This document shows positions 52,526 through 61,033 of a stretch of DNA of 64,000 bases, piece by piece. The notes under the pieces are model-generated. The model did not search any database. It was not told the DNA's origin and saw nothing but the letters and a program-made list of their open reading frames with translations. Made by a program: the position numbers and the translations under genes. Positions within the stretch are counted from its first letter, which is position 1. Every line of letters begins with the position of its first letter. Origin of the DNA: Maritimibacter sp. (lineage in GTDB: Bacteria > Pseudomonadota > Alphaproteobacteria > Rhodobacterales > Rhodobacteraceae); contig NZNT01000030.1 in NCBI GenBank assembly GCA_002695005.1, forward strand, positions 1-64,000. Reading direction: 5' to 3'.

Positions 52526-54713
52526 AGCGTCCTTCCGCTTTCAGTTCGGCGGGGCTCAGGCCCGCCGGGATGAGAATATCGGCCAGCGCGTCGGTGACGC
52601 CGTGAGCCATCTCGCGCCCGCCGCAGACCATGATACGGGCACCGTTTTGCAGTGTGGCGACCAGCCACTCGGCCTCGTCGCGCAGGGCGTCCTGCACATA
52701 GCGGGGCTTTGCGCAGCGCGAGACAGCGGCGACGACGTGGTCCAGGCGGCCCTCGATCGCCCATTGTTCAAGGTCGCTTTGATAGAGAAAGTCACTCCCC
52801 GGATCGCGCATCCCGAAGACCAGCGTCACCGGGCGTTTGTGCTTGTTCGCGCGGATGAATCCGGCGAGCGGTCCGATGCCCGTGCCTGCGCCGATCAGGA
52901 TCAGGGGGTTCTTTCCGCGCGCGGGGTGGAAGGCGGGGTTGCGGCGCAGGAAGCCTTCGACCAGATCGCCGGGTTCAAGCGACATCAACTGCCCCGAGGC
53001 CAGACCACCGGGCTGCTTCTTGACGACGATTTCGATGAAACCGTCCCGGGCGCCCGAGGCCAACGAGTAGTAGCGCGGCAGGTCCGATCCTTCGGGCAGG
53101 ATTCCAAGCAGGTCACCCGCTTTGAAGCGCGTGAACCCGGTGCCGTTCAACCGGCCCATCAGCGTCGGGCAAGACGCCTTGAACCGCAGGATCGCGGTCG
53201 GCGCCTGCACATCGGCGCCATAGTCCCGGCGCGAAACGAGAGTGAGGGCGTGCGTCTCCGGGCGGTCCGGCACATGGACCAACGACAGCTCTTCATCCAG
53301 AGCCGTGCCAAGGGCCATACCCCAGCGGGCGAAATCCTGCGGGGATTGTCCGTCGACTGTATCCATCGGGATAAGGATCGGAACGTCTGCCTCCCTGAGC
53401 CTATTTTCGACCGTGCGCGCATAGGCGCAGAACTGCGGGAACACACGTTCGCCAAAGCCGAGGACGGCGGTGGGAAGGCGGAGCGCCTCGGTCAGCATGT
53501 CGAGCCGGTCCAGAAACCCTTTGGCCGTGGCCGGGACGTCGCCGTCGCCATAGGTCGCGGCGAGTATGAGCAGACGTTCGGCTTTGGGATACCGGCTCGG
53601 ATCGAAGCTCGCCATCGGGGCCACATGGACCGAATGACCGTTGCCGTGAAGCGCCTCCATCAGGGTGCGCGCAAATCCCCATGTGCTGCCGCTTTCCGAA
53701 CCGACGAGGACGATCGTATCGGCTTGCGCGGCTGGTGTGTTCCCCGGAAGTCGCGGGCGCGCGCGGCGGCGCGAGATCCAGACGACAATGCCGGTGAAGG
53801 CCAGCGCGGGGATGCCCAGTGCCATGAGTCCAAGGACCACGCCGACGACCCAGGCGCCTTGTCCCGTGTGGAGCATGTAGATGGTCTCGGACACCCGCTG
53901 CCATCCAGACTTGTCGGCCCAGGTCAGCATTTCGCCGGTGCCCTGGTCGATGGTCCCGGTGCCTGCGTCGGTGACGAGCGTATAGGTGTCCGTGGCGTCG
54001 CCCGCGTAAGGAAAGGTGAACTCGCGCAGGTCGCGTGCCGCCGTGCGCTCAAGAAGCGGCATGGTGGCGGGGTTCGCGCCCATCTCGCCGCTGACCTCGG
54101 TGGGATAGGGGGCGATGGGATCGCCGTCTGGCAACAAATCGGAGGTCGAGGCCGTCATCCACAGCGCCGTGGCCGAAGACAGCAGGAACCCTGCGACGGC
54201 GACACGCGTGATTTCTGTGTGCAGGCGTCCAGCAAGCGGACCGCGCAGCGGGCGGAACCACTGGCGCAGCCCGCCCACGCGGTTCGCGACGAGCATGATA
54301 CCCGAGAGCGATAGAACCAGCATCGCGGCGGCAGCGACCGCCATTGCGATCCGGCCCGTGTCGCCAAGAAACAGCGAACGGTGCAGGTTCACGAACCAGC
54401 GCTCGACGGGTTTGGGGTCCGCAGAGGCTACCGCAGCCCCCTTTGCCGGGTCGATCACCGCCGATCCGAAGACGTTGTCCTCAAACCAGTATGCGGTGAT
54501 TTTCCCGGAGGGCGCACGTTTGATCTGCTCGACGCCGGGGATCTGGCTTTGGATGCGGGCGGTCAATTCGGCCACGCTCATCCCGGCGTCGGCACGCGGG
54601 GCGGTCATTCTCTCGGCGGCCGGAAAGACCGCGAGGACCGCGCCGCTCAGGCCGAGCAGGACAAGCAGGGCCATGGCCAGAAGGCCGGGCCAGCGGTGGA
54701 TCGTTCGAAACAT
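52506..54713 (-). CDS. PepSY membrane flavoprotein with flavodoxin and FNR domains
   Basis: A 735-residue fusion. Residues 1-340 are a PepSY-associated membrane region with four spans (for example PGLLAMALLVLLGLSGAVLA) and conserved His residues that could bind haem. Residues about 352-490 are a flavodoxin-like FMN domain (VLVGSESGSTWGFARTLMEA). Residues about 520-735 are a ferredoxin-reductase FAD/NAD(P) module (RYYSLAS, IGAGTGIGPLAGFI, and the VCGGREMAHGV NADPH region). It should pass electrons from cytosolic NAD(P)H across the membrane to periplasmic acceptors, plausibly the flavinylated DUF2271 protein. It lies 12 bases after DUF2271. Confidence 0.87.
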   Translation of the reverse strand: MFRTIHRWPGLLAMALLVLLGLSGAVLAVFPAAERMTAPRADAGMSVAELTARIQSQIPGVEQIKRAPSGKITAYWFEDNVFGSAVIDPAKGAAVASADPKPVERWFVNLHRSLFLGDTGRIAMAVAAAAMLVLSLSGIMLVANRVGGLRQWFRPLRGPLAGRLHTEITRVAVAGFLLSSATALWMTASTSDLLPDGDPIAPYPTEVSGEMGANPATMPLLERTAARDLREFTFPYAGDATDTYTLVTDAGTGTIDQGTGEMLTWADKSGWQRVSETIYMLHTGQGAWVVGVVLGLMALGIPALAFTGIVVWISRRRARPRLPGNTPAAQADTIVLVGSESGSTWGFARTLMEALHGNGHSVHVAPMASFDPSRYPKAERLLILAATYGDGDVPATAKGFLDRLDMLTEALRLPTAVLGFGERVFPQFCAYARTVENRLREADVPILIPMDTVDGQSPQDFARWGMALGTALDEELSLVHVPDRPETHALTLVSRRDYGADVQAPTAILRFKASCPTLMGRLNGTGFTRFKAGDLLGILPEGSDLPRYYSLASGARDGFIEIVVKKQPGGLASGQLMSLEPGDLVEGFLRRNPAFHPARGKNPLILIGAGTGIGPLAGFIRANKHKRPVTLVFGMRDPGSDFLYQSDLEQWAIEGRLDHVVAAVSRCAKPRYVQDALRDEAEWLVATLQNGARIMVCGGREMAHGVTDALADILIPAGLSPAELKAEGRYVEDVY

Positions 54714-54725
54714 CGTGCCAGCCCC

Positions 54726-55196
54726 TTACATGTCGTAGGTCAGGCTCGACACATACATGCGGCCCGATACGGGTTGGCCGGCACCCGCGCGGGTCAGCGG
54801 CACGGTCACGTCATTGGGGCTGTCACGGAAATCCTCGACCGAGGCGTCGACGTGCAGGGTATAGCCCGCATCGAACAGGGCATCGGACAGGTCCAGCGTG
54901 ATTTCCAGCGTCCTGCCGGAACCGACACTTGCGCCGGTGATGCCGTTCACTTCAGCCGTATTGACGCCGGTCACGCGATACCATTCCGACAGGTGTTTGT
55001 AATACTTCGACTTGCCCCCGGCCATCCAGAGGCTGCCCACATAAGCGCCGCTGTCGTCAGTGACATAGAGCGCGAGATAAGCACCCTGACCGCCGTAGTT
55101 GTTCAGCGTCGTGGTGAAGGTGACGGGCGCGGCCAAGGCAAGGGCGGGGGCCGTCAGAGCGGTGGTGAGGGAGAGAACGGAAAGGAGCGGTTTCAT
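54726..55196 (-). CDS. DUF2271 periplasmic protein, likely flavinylated
   Basis: A 156-residue exported protein with a signal peptide (1-22, ending LALAA) and the DUF2271 fold: TTTLNNYGGQGAYLALYVTD, LWMAGGKSKYYKHLSEWYRV, and FRDSPNDVTVPL. Residues 84-90 read NGITGAS, which resembles the DxxSGAT-type site to which ApbE attaches FMN; Ser90 is the candidate residue. With the PepSY-flavoprotein and ApbE downstream in the same direction, a periplasmic electron-transfer chain is likely. The family's own reaction is not established. Confidence 0.82.
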   Translation of the reverse strand: MKPLLSVLSLTTALTAPALALAAPVTFTTTLNNYGGQGAYLALYVTDDSGAYVGSLWMAGGKSKYYKHLSEWYRVTGVNTAEVNGITGASVGSGRTLEITLDLSDALFDAGYTLHVDASVEDFRDSPNDVTVPLTRAGAGQPVSGRMYVSSLTYDM

Positions 55197-55244
55197 GTCA
55201 TCGGGTCCAATTAATCATGGTCTGTGACCTTTGTTCATACGGTC

Positions 55245-55267
55245 GGCGCGGCGATTTCCGCCGCGCC
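55245..55267 (-). other. Strong hairpin between the PepSY and DUF2271 genes
   Basis: GGCGCGGCG (55245-55253) pairs perfectly with CGCCGCGCC (55259-55267). No T-tract lies on the minus side, so it may be an attenuator or processing site within one transcript. Confidence 0.45.
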
Positions 55268-55273
55268 GTCAGA

Positions 55274-55669
55274 TCATTTCACCTGCACTTGCGGCGCGGC
55301 GCCCGGGGCGAACAGGCCGTTCTTCGGCGGCTCCGCGCTACCGGCCGCGGCGGGATTGTTCGCCATGCCGTAGCCGTCGTCGTCATCGTCGTCGTCTTCA
55401 TATTCCTGGGCCATGATCTGAAGCGTGACCGGGTGCAGTTTCACCTCGATTTCGCGGCCTTCCTTGGTGCGGGCTTCGACTTCGTAGTAGCCATCGTCCA
55501 TCTCGATCTCTTCGACGGACCAGCCGTTCGCCACGGCGAGGCTCATGACATCGGAGCGCGGAGCGACGTCCTTGAGCGAGCCGCGAAACGCGCGGTCATC
55601 ATCGTCGGCGAGGGCGAGGCCCACGGGCAGGGTGGCGAGGGCAGCGATTGCAAGAATCGGTTTCAGCAT
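55274..55669 (-). CDS. Exported PepSY-domain protein with acidic tail
   Basis: A 131-residue protein with a signal peptide (MLKPILAIAALATLPVGLAL, cleaved before ADDDD). One PepSY domain follows (about 40-95: VMSLAVANGWSVEEIEMDDG, then EIEVKLHPVTLQI). An Asp-rich run (EYEDDDDDDDG) precedes a Pro/Ala-rich tail. Its PepSY core resembles that of the protein at 56488-56850. The ATG at 55669 is preferred to 55699 because it starts the signal. A GTCAG direct-repeat box lies 78-100 bases upstream. Confidence 0.8.
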   Translation of the reverse strand: MLKPILAIAALATLPVGLALADDDDRAFRGSLKDVAPRSDVMSLAVANGWSVEEIEMDDGYYEVEARTKEGREIEVKLHPVTLQIMAQEYEDDDDDDDGYGMANNPAAAGSAEPPKNGLFAPGAAPQVQVK

Positions 55670-55746
55670 TTGGGTTCTCCTTTTTCGATCTGAACCCAAT
55701 CTGGGATGCCCGGCTTATGCGGTCCTGACATCTGTGACGAATTACC

Positions 55747-55766
55747 GTCAGGTTCTTGTCAGGTTC
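55747..55766 (-). promoter_or_regulatory. Direct-repeat box upstream of the PepSY gene
   Basis: GTCAGGTTC occurs twice with 11-base periodicity (GTCAG at 55747-55751 and 55758-55762). On the minus strand it reads CCTGAC-N5-CCTGAC. The same box occurs twice in the divergent promoter at 56894-56945, so it is probably the site for the adjacent OmpR-type regulator. Confidence 0.65.
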
Positions 55767-55786
55767 GAGGGCGGGGGCCTGGAACG

Positions 55787-55813
55787 AAAAAGCCCCGCCG
55801 AAACCGGCGGGGC
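55787..55813 (-). terminator. Intrinsic terminator after the cytochrome b561-like gene
   Basis: GCCCCGCCG/CGGCGGGGC (55792-55813, four-base loop) is followed on the minus strand by five T residues. It ends the PepSY-cytochrome operon. Confidence 0.85.
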
Positions 55814-55850
55814 AGTTGGACTGAAGGGACGTCTCAGTCAGGGGAATGCG

Positions 55851-56495
55851 TCAGTCGATGTCGTCATGGCCTGCTCCGCGCTTGGTGCCCGTTACCATGG
55901 CGCGAGCGAGGTTCTCGTTATGGCGGACCGAGGCGAGGATGACGCCGCCCACATGCGGTGCGATCAACACGAGGAGCAGGTTCGCGAGCACCTCATGCAC
56001 CTCTTCGAGCAGCTCTTCGCCGCCCTCGCCGTATTCGCCACGCTCACCATCGTCGTCGGCGAAGGCCGGTGACACCACGGCGGGCATTTCGGGCAACATC
56101 GCGACGCGCGTGGTGTCGGCCATCAGCCAGCCGGTGAACGCCGTGCCGGACAGCGCAAGGAGCAGGGCAACGATCATCGCGGCCCCTGCCGGGTTGTGCC
56201 CGATGTAACGCCGCTCGCGTCCAGCCATCATGTCGCGCAGATAACGGACGGTGGTGCCGGGACCACGAAGGAAGCTGCCGAACCGCGCGTGCCTGGTGCC
56301 GATCAGGCCCCAGACGAGCCGCGCACCCAATAGCCCTGCGACGACATAGCCCGCGACTTCGTGGATCGTTTCGCTTTCTTCGGCCGAGAGCCAGGCGGTC
56401 GCGACGGCCGCGACCATGCCCCAGTGAAAGATGCGGACCACGGGATCCCAGACCCTCACCGTCCGTTCAGTGGTTTCGAGTGTCGCGTCAGTCAT
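55851..56495 (-). CDS. Cytochrome b561-type membrane protein with acidic loop
   Basis: A 214-residue membrane protein of the bacterial cytochrome b561 / Ni-Fe hydrogenase cytochrome b group. It has four spans, and the haem-ligand His candidates are in VRIFHWGMVAAV near residue 24, ETIHEVAGYVV near 45 and LIAPHVGGVIL near 181. Between spans three and four is a highly acidic loop (DDDGERGEYGEGGEELLEE). It would pass electrons through the membrane. The ATG at 56495 overlaps the PepSY gene by eight bases; reading further upstream crosses that gene in another frame. Confidence 0.85.
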   Translation of the reverse strand: MTDATLETTERTVRVWDPVVRIFHWGMVAAVATAWLSAEESETIHEVAGYVVAGLLGARLVWGLIGTRHARFGSFLRGPGTTVRYLRDMMAGRERRYIGHNPAGAAMIVALLLALSGTAFTGWLMADTTRVAMLPEMPAVVSPAFADDDGERGEYGEGGEELLEEVHEVLANLLLVLIAPHVGGVILASVRHNENLARAMVTGTKRGAGHDDID

Positions 56496-56850
56496 GTCCC
56501 TCGGACTCCGGGTAGGGGGTCTGATCCCTGTCCCGGTCCCGGTCCGTCTCGCGGTCGCCGTGGCGACCCCGTCCGTGGTCATCGTCTTCGTATTCGAATT
56601 CGACGACCTCGAACGTCTTGGGATGTAGCTTGACCTCGATCTCGCGCCCTTCGGCGTCGAGCCCTTCGATCTCGTAGCACCCATCGTCGATCTTGATCCG
56701 CTGCGGGGTCCAGCCTTGTTCGCGGGCGTATTCGGCCACCGCATCGCGCGGCTGCCAGTCCACCATCGGAACGAAGCAATCATCATCGGCCAGCGCAGCA
56801 CCCATCGGGGCGGCAAACACGAAGCCAAGGGTCAGAACGGTTTTTCTCAT
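56488..56850 (-). CDS. Exported PepSY-domain protein, charged tail
   Basis: A 120-residue protein with a signal peptide (1-21, ending AALA). One PepSY domain follows (about 30-85: DAVAEYAREQGWTPQRIKID, then EIEVKLHPKTFEVVEFEYED). The tail is rich in Asp, Arg and His (DRETDRDRDRDQ). It is a paralogue of the protein at 55274-55669. It overlaps the cytochrome gene by eight bases and is divergent from the response regulator, so it is probably controlled by it. Divalent or trivalent cation sensing is conceivable from the charged tail, which is inference only. Confidence 0.82.
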   Translation of the reverse strand: MRKTVLTLGFVFAAPMGAALADDDCFVPMVDWQPRDAVAEYAREQGWTPQRIKIDDGCYEIEGLDAEGREIEVKLHPKTFEVVEFEYEDDDHGRGRHGDRETDRDRDRDQTPYPESEGHD

Positions 56851-56893
56851 CGGCCAATCTCCAGTTCAGGCCACGCTTTGGATCTACGCCCGA

Positions 56894-56945
56894 AACCTGA
56901 CGAGAACCTGACGCGGCCACAATGGCTTTGTCAGCTTCTTGTCAG
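56894..56945. promoter_or_regulatory. Divergent operator with two direct-repeat boxes
   Basis: CCTGAC at 56896-56901 and 56907-56912 (plus orientation) and GTCAG at 56930-56934 and 56941-56945 (minus orientation) form two direct-repeat boxes, each with 11-base periodicity and facing the regulator and the PepSY gene respectively. Direct repeats one helical turn apart are typical of OmpR/PhoB-family sites. Confidence 0.7.
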
Positions 56946-56991
56946 GGGCCTATTGAATAAGAGTGCCGACAACGACGAACCGGAGGTCCAT

Positions 56992-57651
56992 GTGCGCATT
57001 CTTCTGATCGAAGACGACAAGGTACTCGGCATGGCCGTGCGCGACCAGATCGCGGCGGATGGGCATTCCCTCGACTGGGTCGAGCGGCTGGATGAGGCGC
57101 GCGCGGCGCTGAACGGGGCCGGGTTCGACCTGGTTCTGTTGGACCTGATGTTGCCCGACGGTCTTGGCGTGCCGTTTCTCAAGGCGCTACGTCAGCGGGG
57201 TGACGTAACCCCGGTGATCATTCTTACGGCGCTCGATCAATTGTCGGACCGACTCGAAGGACTGAACGCGGGCGCGGACGATTACATGGTCAAACCCTTC
57301 GATCTCGAAGAGCTGTCAGCGCGGATCGGGTCGGTTGCGCGGCGGTATTCAGGCAACCCGAACCCGCTGGTGACGCACGGCGACATCGAGGTCGATCTGG
57401 CCGCGCGACGCATCACCAAGGGCCAGCGCGAGGTGTCGTTGACGGCGCGCGAATGGGCGATGTTCGAAGCCTTTCTCAACCGCCCCGGCCAGCTGTTATC
57501 CAAGGCGCAACTCGAAGATAAGCTCTACGAATTCGGTTCCGAGGTCGAAAGCAATACCATCGAGGCGCATGTGAGCCGGCTGCGCAAGAAGCTCGGCCAG
57601 AACGTGATCAAGACCGAGCGTGGCATGGGCTACCGACTGGGACCGGCGTGA
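56992..57651 (+). CDS. OmpR-family response regulator
   Basis: A 219-residue regulator. The receiver domain (1-115) has the acidic pair in LLIEDDKVLG, the phosphoacceptor Asp in LVLLDLMLPDGLG near residue 50, Thr in IILTALDQ and Lys in YMVKPFDLEEL. The winged-helix output (about 125-219) shows LTAREWAMFEAFLNRPGQLL and VESNTIEAHVSRLRKKLG. The start is GTG at 56992, eight bases after GGAGG. It overlaps the kinase gene by four bases and probably binds the direct repeats just upstream. Confidence 0.92.
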   Translation: MRILLIEDDKVLGMAVRDQIAADGHSLDWVERLDEARAALNGAGFDLVLLDLMLPDGLGVPFLKALRQRGDVTPVIILTALDQLSDRLEGLNAGADDYMVKPFDLEELSARIGSVARRYSGNPNPLVTHGDIEVDLAARRITKGQREVSLTAREWAMFEAFLNRPGQLLSKAQLEDKLYEFGSEVESNTIEAHVSRLRKKLGQNVIKTERGMGYRLGPA

Positions 57652-58982
57652 AGGCACCGGCAAGCCTTCAGGGGCGCCTTGTTCTGGCGCTGGGCCTGCT
57701 CGTCGGGTTCTCATGGATCGTTGCCGCGACGGTCACGGCGGTGAACCTGCGTCACGAGATGGATGAGGTCTTCGACAGCGCGCTTCAGGAAACGGCGCAA
57801 CGTATTCTGCCGTTGGCCGTGGTCGATATTCTCGGGCGCGCCGAAGAAGGGGTTACGCAGCGCCTTGGGCGCATACGCGAGCACGGCGAGTTTTTTACCT
57901 ATATCGTGCGCGACGAGTCGGGGCGCGTGCTGCTTCAGTCCCATACGGCCGATCTCGCAGTCTTTCCCGAATATGACGGAGCTGGGTTTCGGCGGACCGC
58001 GACGCACCGCATCTACAACGAGGACGCAGTGCAGGGGACCGTTCGCATAAGCCTGGCCGAGCCTTTGTCGCACCGTCAACAAGTCGCCCGCGAAATGCAG
58101 ATGGTCTTGGGTATGCCGCTGTTGCTCGTGGTGCCGGCAGTGATCCTGGCGATACTTTTCGCTGTGCGCCAAAGCATCGCGCCGTTACACCAATTTCGAG
58201 ATCGTTTGGCGGCGCGCAGCGCGCGGGATTTCTCGCCAGTCCCGGACGATGATCTGCCCGCCGAGCTTCACCCCCTGGCCGAAACGATGAACGCGCTTCT
58301 GGCGCGGCTCGACGCGGCCTTCACCGCCGAGCGCAGCTTTGCCTCGAACGCGGCGCATGAGTTGCGCACACCGCTTGCGGGCGCCATCGCGCAGGCACAA
58401 CGGCTGGTCGCGGAGACCGATGACCCGACCGCGACCCGGCGGGCGCGCGACATCGAGGCGACGCTGAAGCGCCTGACCCGGCGAAGCGAACGTCTTTTGC
58501 AACTTGCCCGCGCCGAGGGCGCGCGGCTGGAGGTCGATACGCCTTATGATCTGCGCGACGCCTTGAGTATGGTGGTCGAGGACATGCGCCGGGGATCGGG
58601 TGACGTGGTGCTGGACATGCCCGCGAAGGCAGTCCTTTCCCGGTTCGACCCCGATGCGTTGGGCATCCTGTGCCGCAATCTCGTCGAGAACGCGCAGAAG
58701 CATGGTCGCCCGGACGGGCCGGTGTCAGTTCGGCTCGACGAAGGCGGTGTGCTCTCGGTCTCGAACGAGGGGCCTGTTCTTGCGCCCGAGTTGTTGGCCC
58801 GCATGTCAGAGCGGTTCGAGCACGACGATCAGCATGGGGACGGCACCGGCCTTGGCCTTGATATCGTGGCGACCATCGTCGCACGGTCCGGCAGTCACCT
58901 CGAAATCATGTCGCCGCGTCCGGAAGACACGGCGGGCGTCTGTGTCCGCATTGACCTCGCCGCGACACCGCTCCGCGCATGA
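57648..58982 (+). CDS. Sensor histidine kinase (QseC/PmrB-like)
   Basis: A 444-residue membrane kinase partnered with the overlapping response regulator. Spans are near residues 10-30 and 150-172 (MPLLLVVPAVILAILFAV), with a periplasmic sensor region of about 120 residues between. HAMP follows, then the phosphoacceptor FASNAAHELRTPLAGAIAQA near 233. ATP-binding boxes are in LCRNLVENAQKHG and GDGTGLGLDIVATIV. The translation start is GTG at 57648 in a GTGA overlap. Its neighbours suggest that it senses a periplasmic cation or redox state. Confidence 0.9.
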   Translation: MKAPASLQGRLVLALGLLVGFSWIVAATVTAVNLRHEMDEVFDSALQETAQRILPLAVVDILGRAEEGVTQRLGRIREHGEFFTYIVRDESGRVLLQSHTADLAVFPEYDGAGFRRTATHRIYNEDAVQGTVRISLAEPLSHRQQVAREMQMVLGMPLLLVVPAVILAILFAVRQSIAPLHQFRDRLAARSARDFSPVPDDDLPAELHPLAETMNALLARLDAAFTAERSFASNAAHELRTPLAGAIAQAQRLVAETDDPTATRRARDIEATLKRLTRRSERLLQLARAEGARLEVDTPYDLRDALSMVVEDMRRGSGDVVLDMPAKAVLSRFDPDALGILCRNLVENAQKHGRPDGPVSVRLDEGGVLSVSNEGPVLAPELLARMSERFEHDDQHGDGTGLGLDIVATIVARSGSHLEIMSPRPEDTAGVCVRIDLAATPLRA

Positions 58983-59107
58983 TAGGGGCAAGGGGCCGAC
59001 CGTGAACCGACCGACCAACTCTGGTTTTTGAGAATTCAAAGCGGCGGCACTGGTTCGCGTTCCCATGGTGGGATTTCGAATTCGCGTTGGAGGTGTGAGA
59101 GCCGGAC

Positions 59108-59137
59108 TTGCCCTTCGACGTTTGCCGAAAGTAATAT
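59108..59137 (+). promoter_or_regulatory. Possible promoter for the AMP-ligase cluster
   Basis: TTGCCC (59108-59113), an 18-base spacer and TAATAT (59132-59137), 63 bases before the first gene of the cluster. The rest of 58983-59200 has two GAATTC-centred palindromic words and no gene. Confidence 0.45.
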
Positions 59138-59200
59138 CCGCGCGTTAGGTTAGGCGGTGGCCGCTTGGGCGGCGCCAGGGGATTTCACTGGGGAAACAGC

Positions 59201-61033
59201 ATGTTGGGTGGCCAGAGCCCCCTTGGCGTTCTGCGCGAGCGGGCGCGGCGGTCGGGGAATGAGCGGGCGTTGACCGATGCGGCGACGGGAGCATGGCTCA
59301 GTCACGTCGCGCTTTGCGATGAGATCGACCGCGTCGGCGCAGCTCTTGGCGCACGGGGGATCAGCCCCGGAAACGTGATCGTGGTTGCCTCGCCCGTGCC
59401 CTATCTCTCGGCGCTGTTGTATCTCGCGCTCGGCGCGCATGTCACCGTGGCGCCGATGCCGGCGCGGGCGACCGAGGCGGAGTGCCGCGCGGCACTGGAA
59501 GGGATCGACCCGGTGGCGATGATCGCGACCGATCCGGGCATGGCGCATGTGAGCGCGGCCTCGGCTCTTGGCATTCCCGCGTTCGAAGCCGAGCACGTCG
59601 CAGGCGAAGGCATCACCCTGCGTTCCCTTCCGGGTGCTTCGCGGCCCGTGTCGGGTGGGCGCAAGATGGCCTCGCCCGGTCTTCTGCTCACCACATCGGG
59701 CACGACGGGGCGTCCGAAAATGGTGGCGCTCGACCCCGCCCGCCTTGTGGCTGGGGCCGCAAAGGTGGCGCAGACCCTTGCCCTCGGCCACACCGACTCG
59801 AGCGTGACGATCATGCCGCTTCATCACATTCACGGCCTCGTTGCCGGGCTCCTCGCGCCGGTCTTGTTCGGTGGTGGCAACATTGTGCGTCCTGACGCGG
59901 AGCCGGAGGGTTTTCTGGCGACCGCCGCTGCCTTTGGCGCGACCTGGTATACGGCCGTTCCGACCATGCATCATGCGATCCTCCGGGCAGCGCGGGCTGA
60001 TCCGGACAAGGCCGGGGCCTGCCGGTTCCGGCTGATCCGGTCGTCGTCCTCCGCCTTGCCGGGGTCGGTTCGCAGCGGTCTGGTGGACGCTTTCGGTTGC
60101 CCGGTGGTCGAAGCCTACGGCATGACCGAAGCCACGCACCAGATCGCGTGCCAACGGCCCGGCGAAGCTGCTGCGCATGGAACCGTCGGCATGGCGGAGA
60201 CCGGAACGCTGCGCATTGTCGACCCAGACGGCACCGAGGTCGAGGTTGGCGTGCAGGGCGAGGTCTTGATCCGGGGCGCGAACGTCATCGACGGCTATCT
60301 CGACAACCCAGAGGCCAACGAGACGGCTTTCGCAGACGGATGGATGCGCACGGGCGATATCGGGCGGCTGAACGTGGACGGGTCGCTCACGCTCGTCGCG
60401 CGGTCCAAGGAAATGGTCAAACGGGGCGGGGCGCAAGTCGCGCCTACCGAGGTCGAGGAGGCGCTCCAGGCTCTCCCCGGCGTGGTCGAGGCCATCGCTT
60501 TCGGGGTAAGCCACCCGACGCTGGGACAGGACCTTGCTGCGGCGGTTGTGCTCGACCCGGGGTCCGGCGCCGATGCGCGCCTGCTGCGCGCCGCGCTGCT
60601 CGGGCGGCTGTCGGACCACAAGGTTCCCAGCCGTATCCTCGCGCTCAGAGAAATTCCGAAGGGTCCGACCGGCAAACCCCGGCGGCTGGAGATGGAGGCG
60701 CTTCTGGCAGATGACCTCGATCCCGGCTTCGCGGCCCCTGAGAGCCCTGTCGAGGGTTTTCTGGCTGCCTTGTTCGCCGAGGCCATCGGAGCCGAACGGA
60801 TCGGGCGGGACGACGACTTCTTCCTGTCAGGTGGCGACTCCCTGTCGGGCACCAGCATGATGGTGCATCTCAACGCGCTCGTCGGGACGACGATTTCGGG
60901 AGAAACGCTGTTTCATTATCCGACCCCGGCGGAGCTGGCCGCCTATGTCGAGACGCTGGACAATGGTCGGGTGAAAGACCTGCTCGCCGTCGTCGCGACC
61001 GAAGCCGGCAGCGAAGCGGCATCGCAACAATGA
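59201..61033 (+). CDS. AMP-dependent acyl/aryl ligase fused to a carrier domain
   Basis: A 610-residue protein. Residues 1-510 are an adenylate-forming ligase: the phosphate loop LLLTTSGTTGRPKMVAL near 162, VEAYGMTEATHQ near 305, GWMRTGDIGRLNVDG near 380, and the catalytic Lys in KGPTGKPRRLEM near 488. Residues about 520-600 are a phosphopantetheine carrier with DDFFLSGGDSLSG, Ser547 being the attachment site. It should activate an acid and load it on its own carrier. The substrate is unknown. The ATG at 59201 follows GGGGAAA. It overlaps the TPP-enzyme gene by four bases. Confidence 0.88.
   Translation: MLGGQSPLGVLRERARRSGNERALTDAATGAWLSHVALCDEIDRVGAALGARGISPGNVIVVASPVPYLSALLYLALGAHVTVAPMPARATEAECRAALEGIDPVAMIATDPGMAHVSAASALGIPAFEAEHVAGEGITLRSLPGASRPVSGGRKMASPGLLLTTSGTTGRPKMVALDPARLVAGAAKVAQTLALGHTDSSVTIMPLHHIHGLVAGLLAPVLFGGGNIVRPDAEPEGFLATAAAFGATWYTAVPTMHHAILRAARADPDKAGACRFRLIRSSSSALPGSVRSGLVDAFGCPVVEAYGMTEATHQIACQRPGEAAAHGTVGMAETGTLRIVDPDGTEVEVGVQGEVLIRGANVIDGYLDNPEANETAFADGWMRTGDIGRLNVDGSLTLVARSKEMVKRGGAQVAPTEVEEALQALPGVVEAIAFGVSHPTLGQDLAAAVVLDPGSGADARLLRAALLGRLSDHKVPSRILALREIPKGPTGKPRRLEMEALLADDLDPGFAAPESPVEGFLAALFAEAIGAERIGRDDDFFLSGGDSLSGTSMMVHLNALVGTTISGETLFHYPTPAELAAYVETLDNGRVKDLLAVVATEAGSEAASQQ

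Noticed and set aside
51912-54314. Plus-strand open frame of 800 codons opposite apbE and the PepSY-flavoprotein
   Set aside because: Antisense of genes with full motif sets; no domains of its own.
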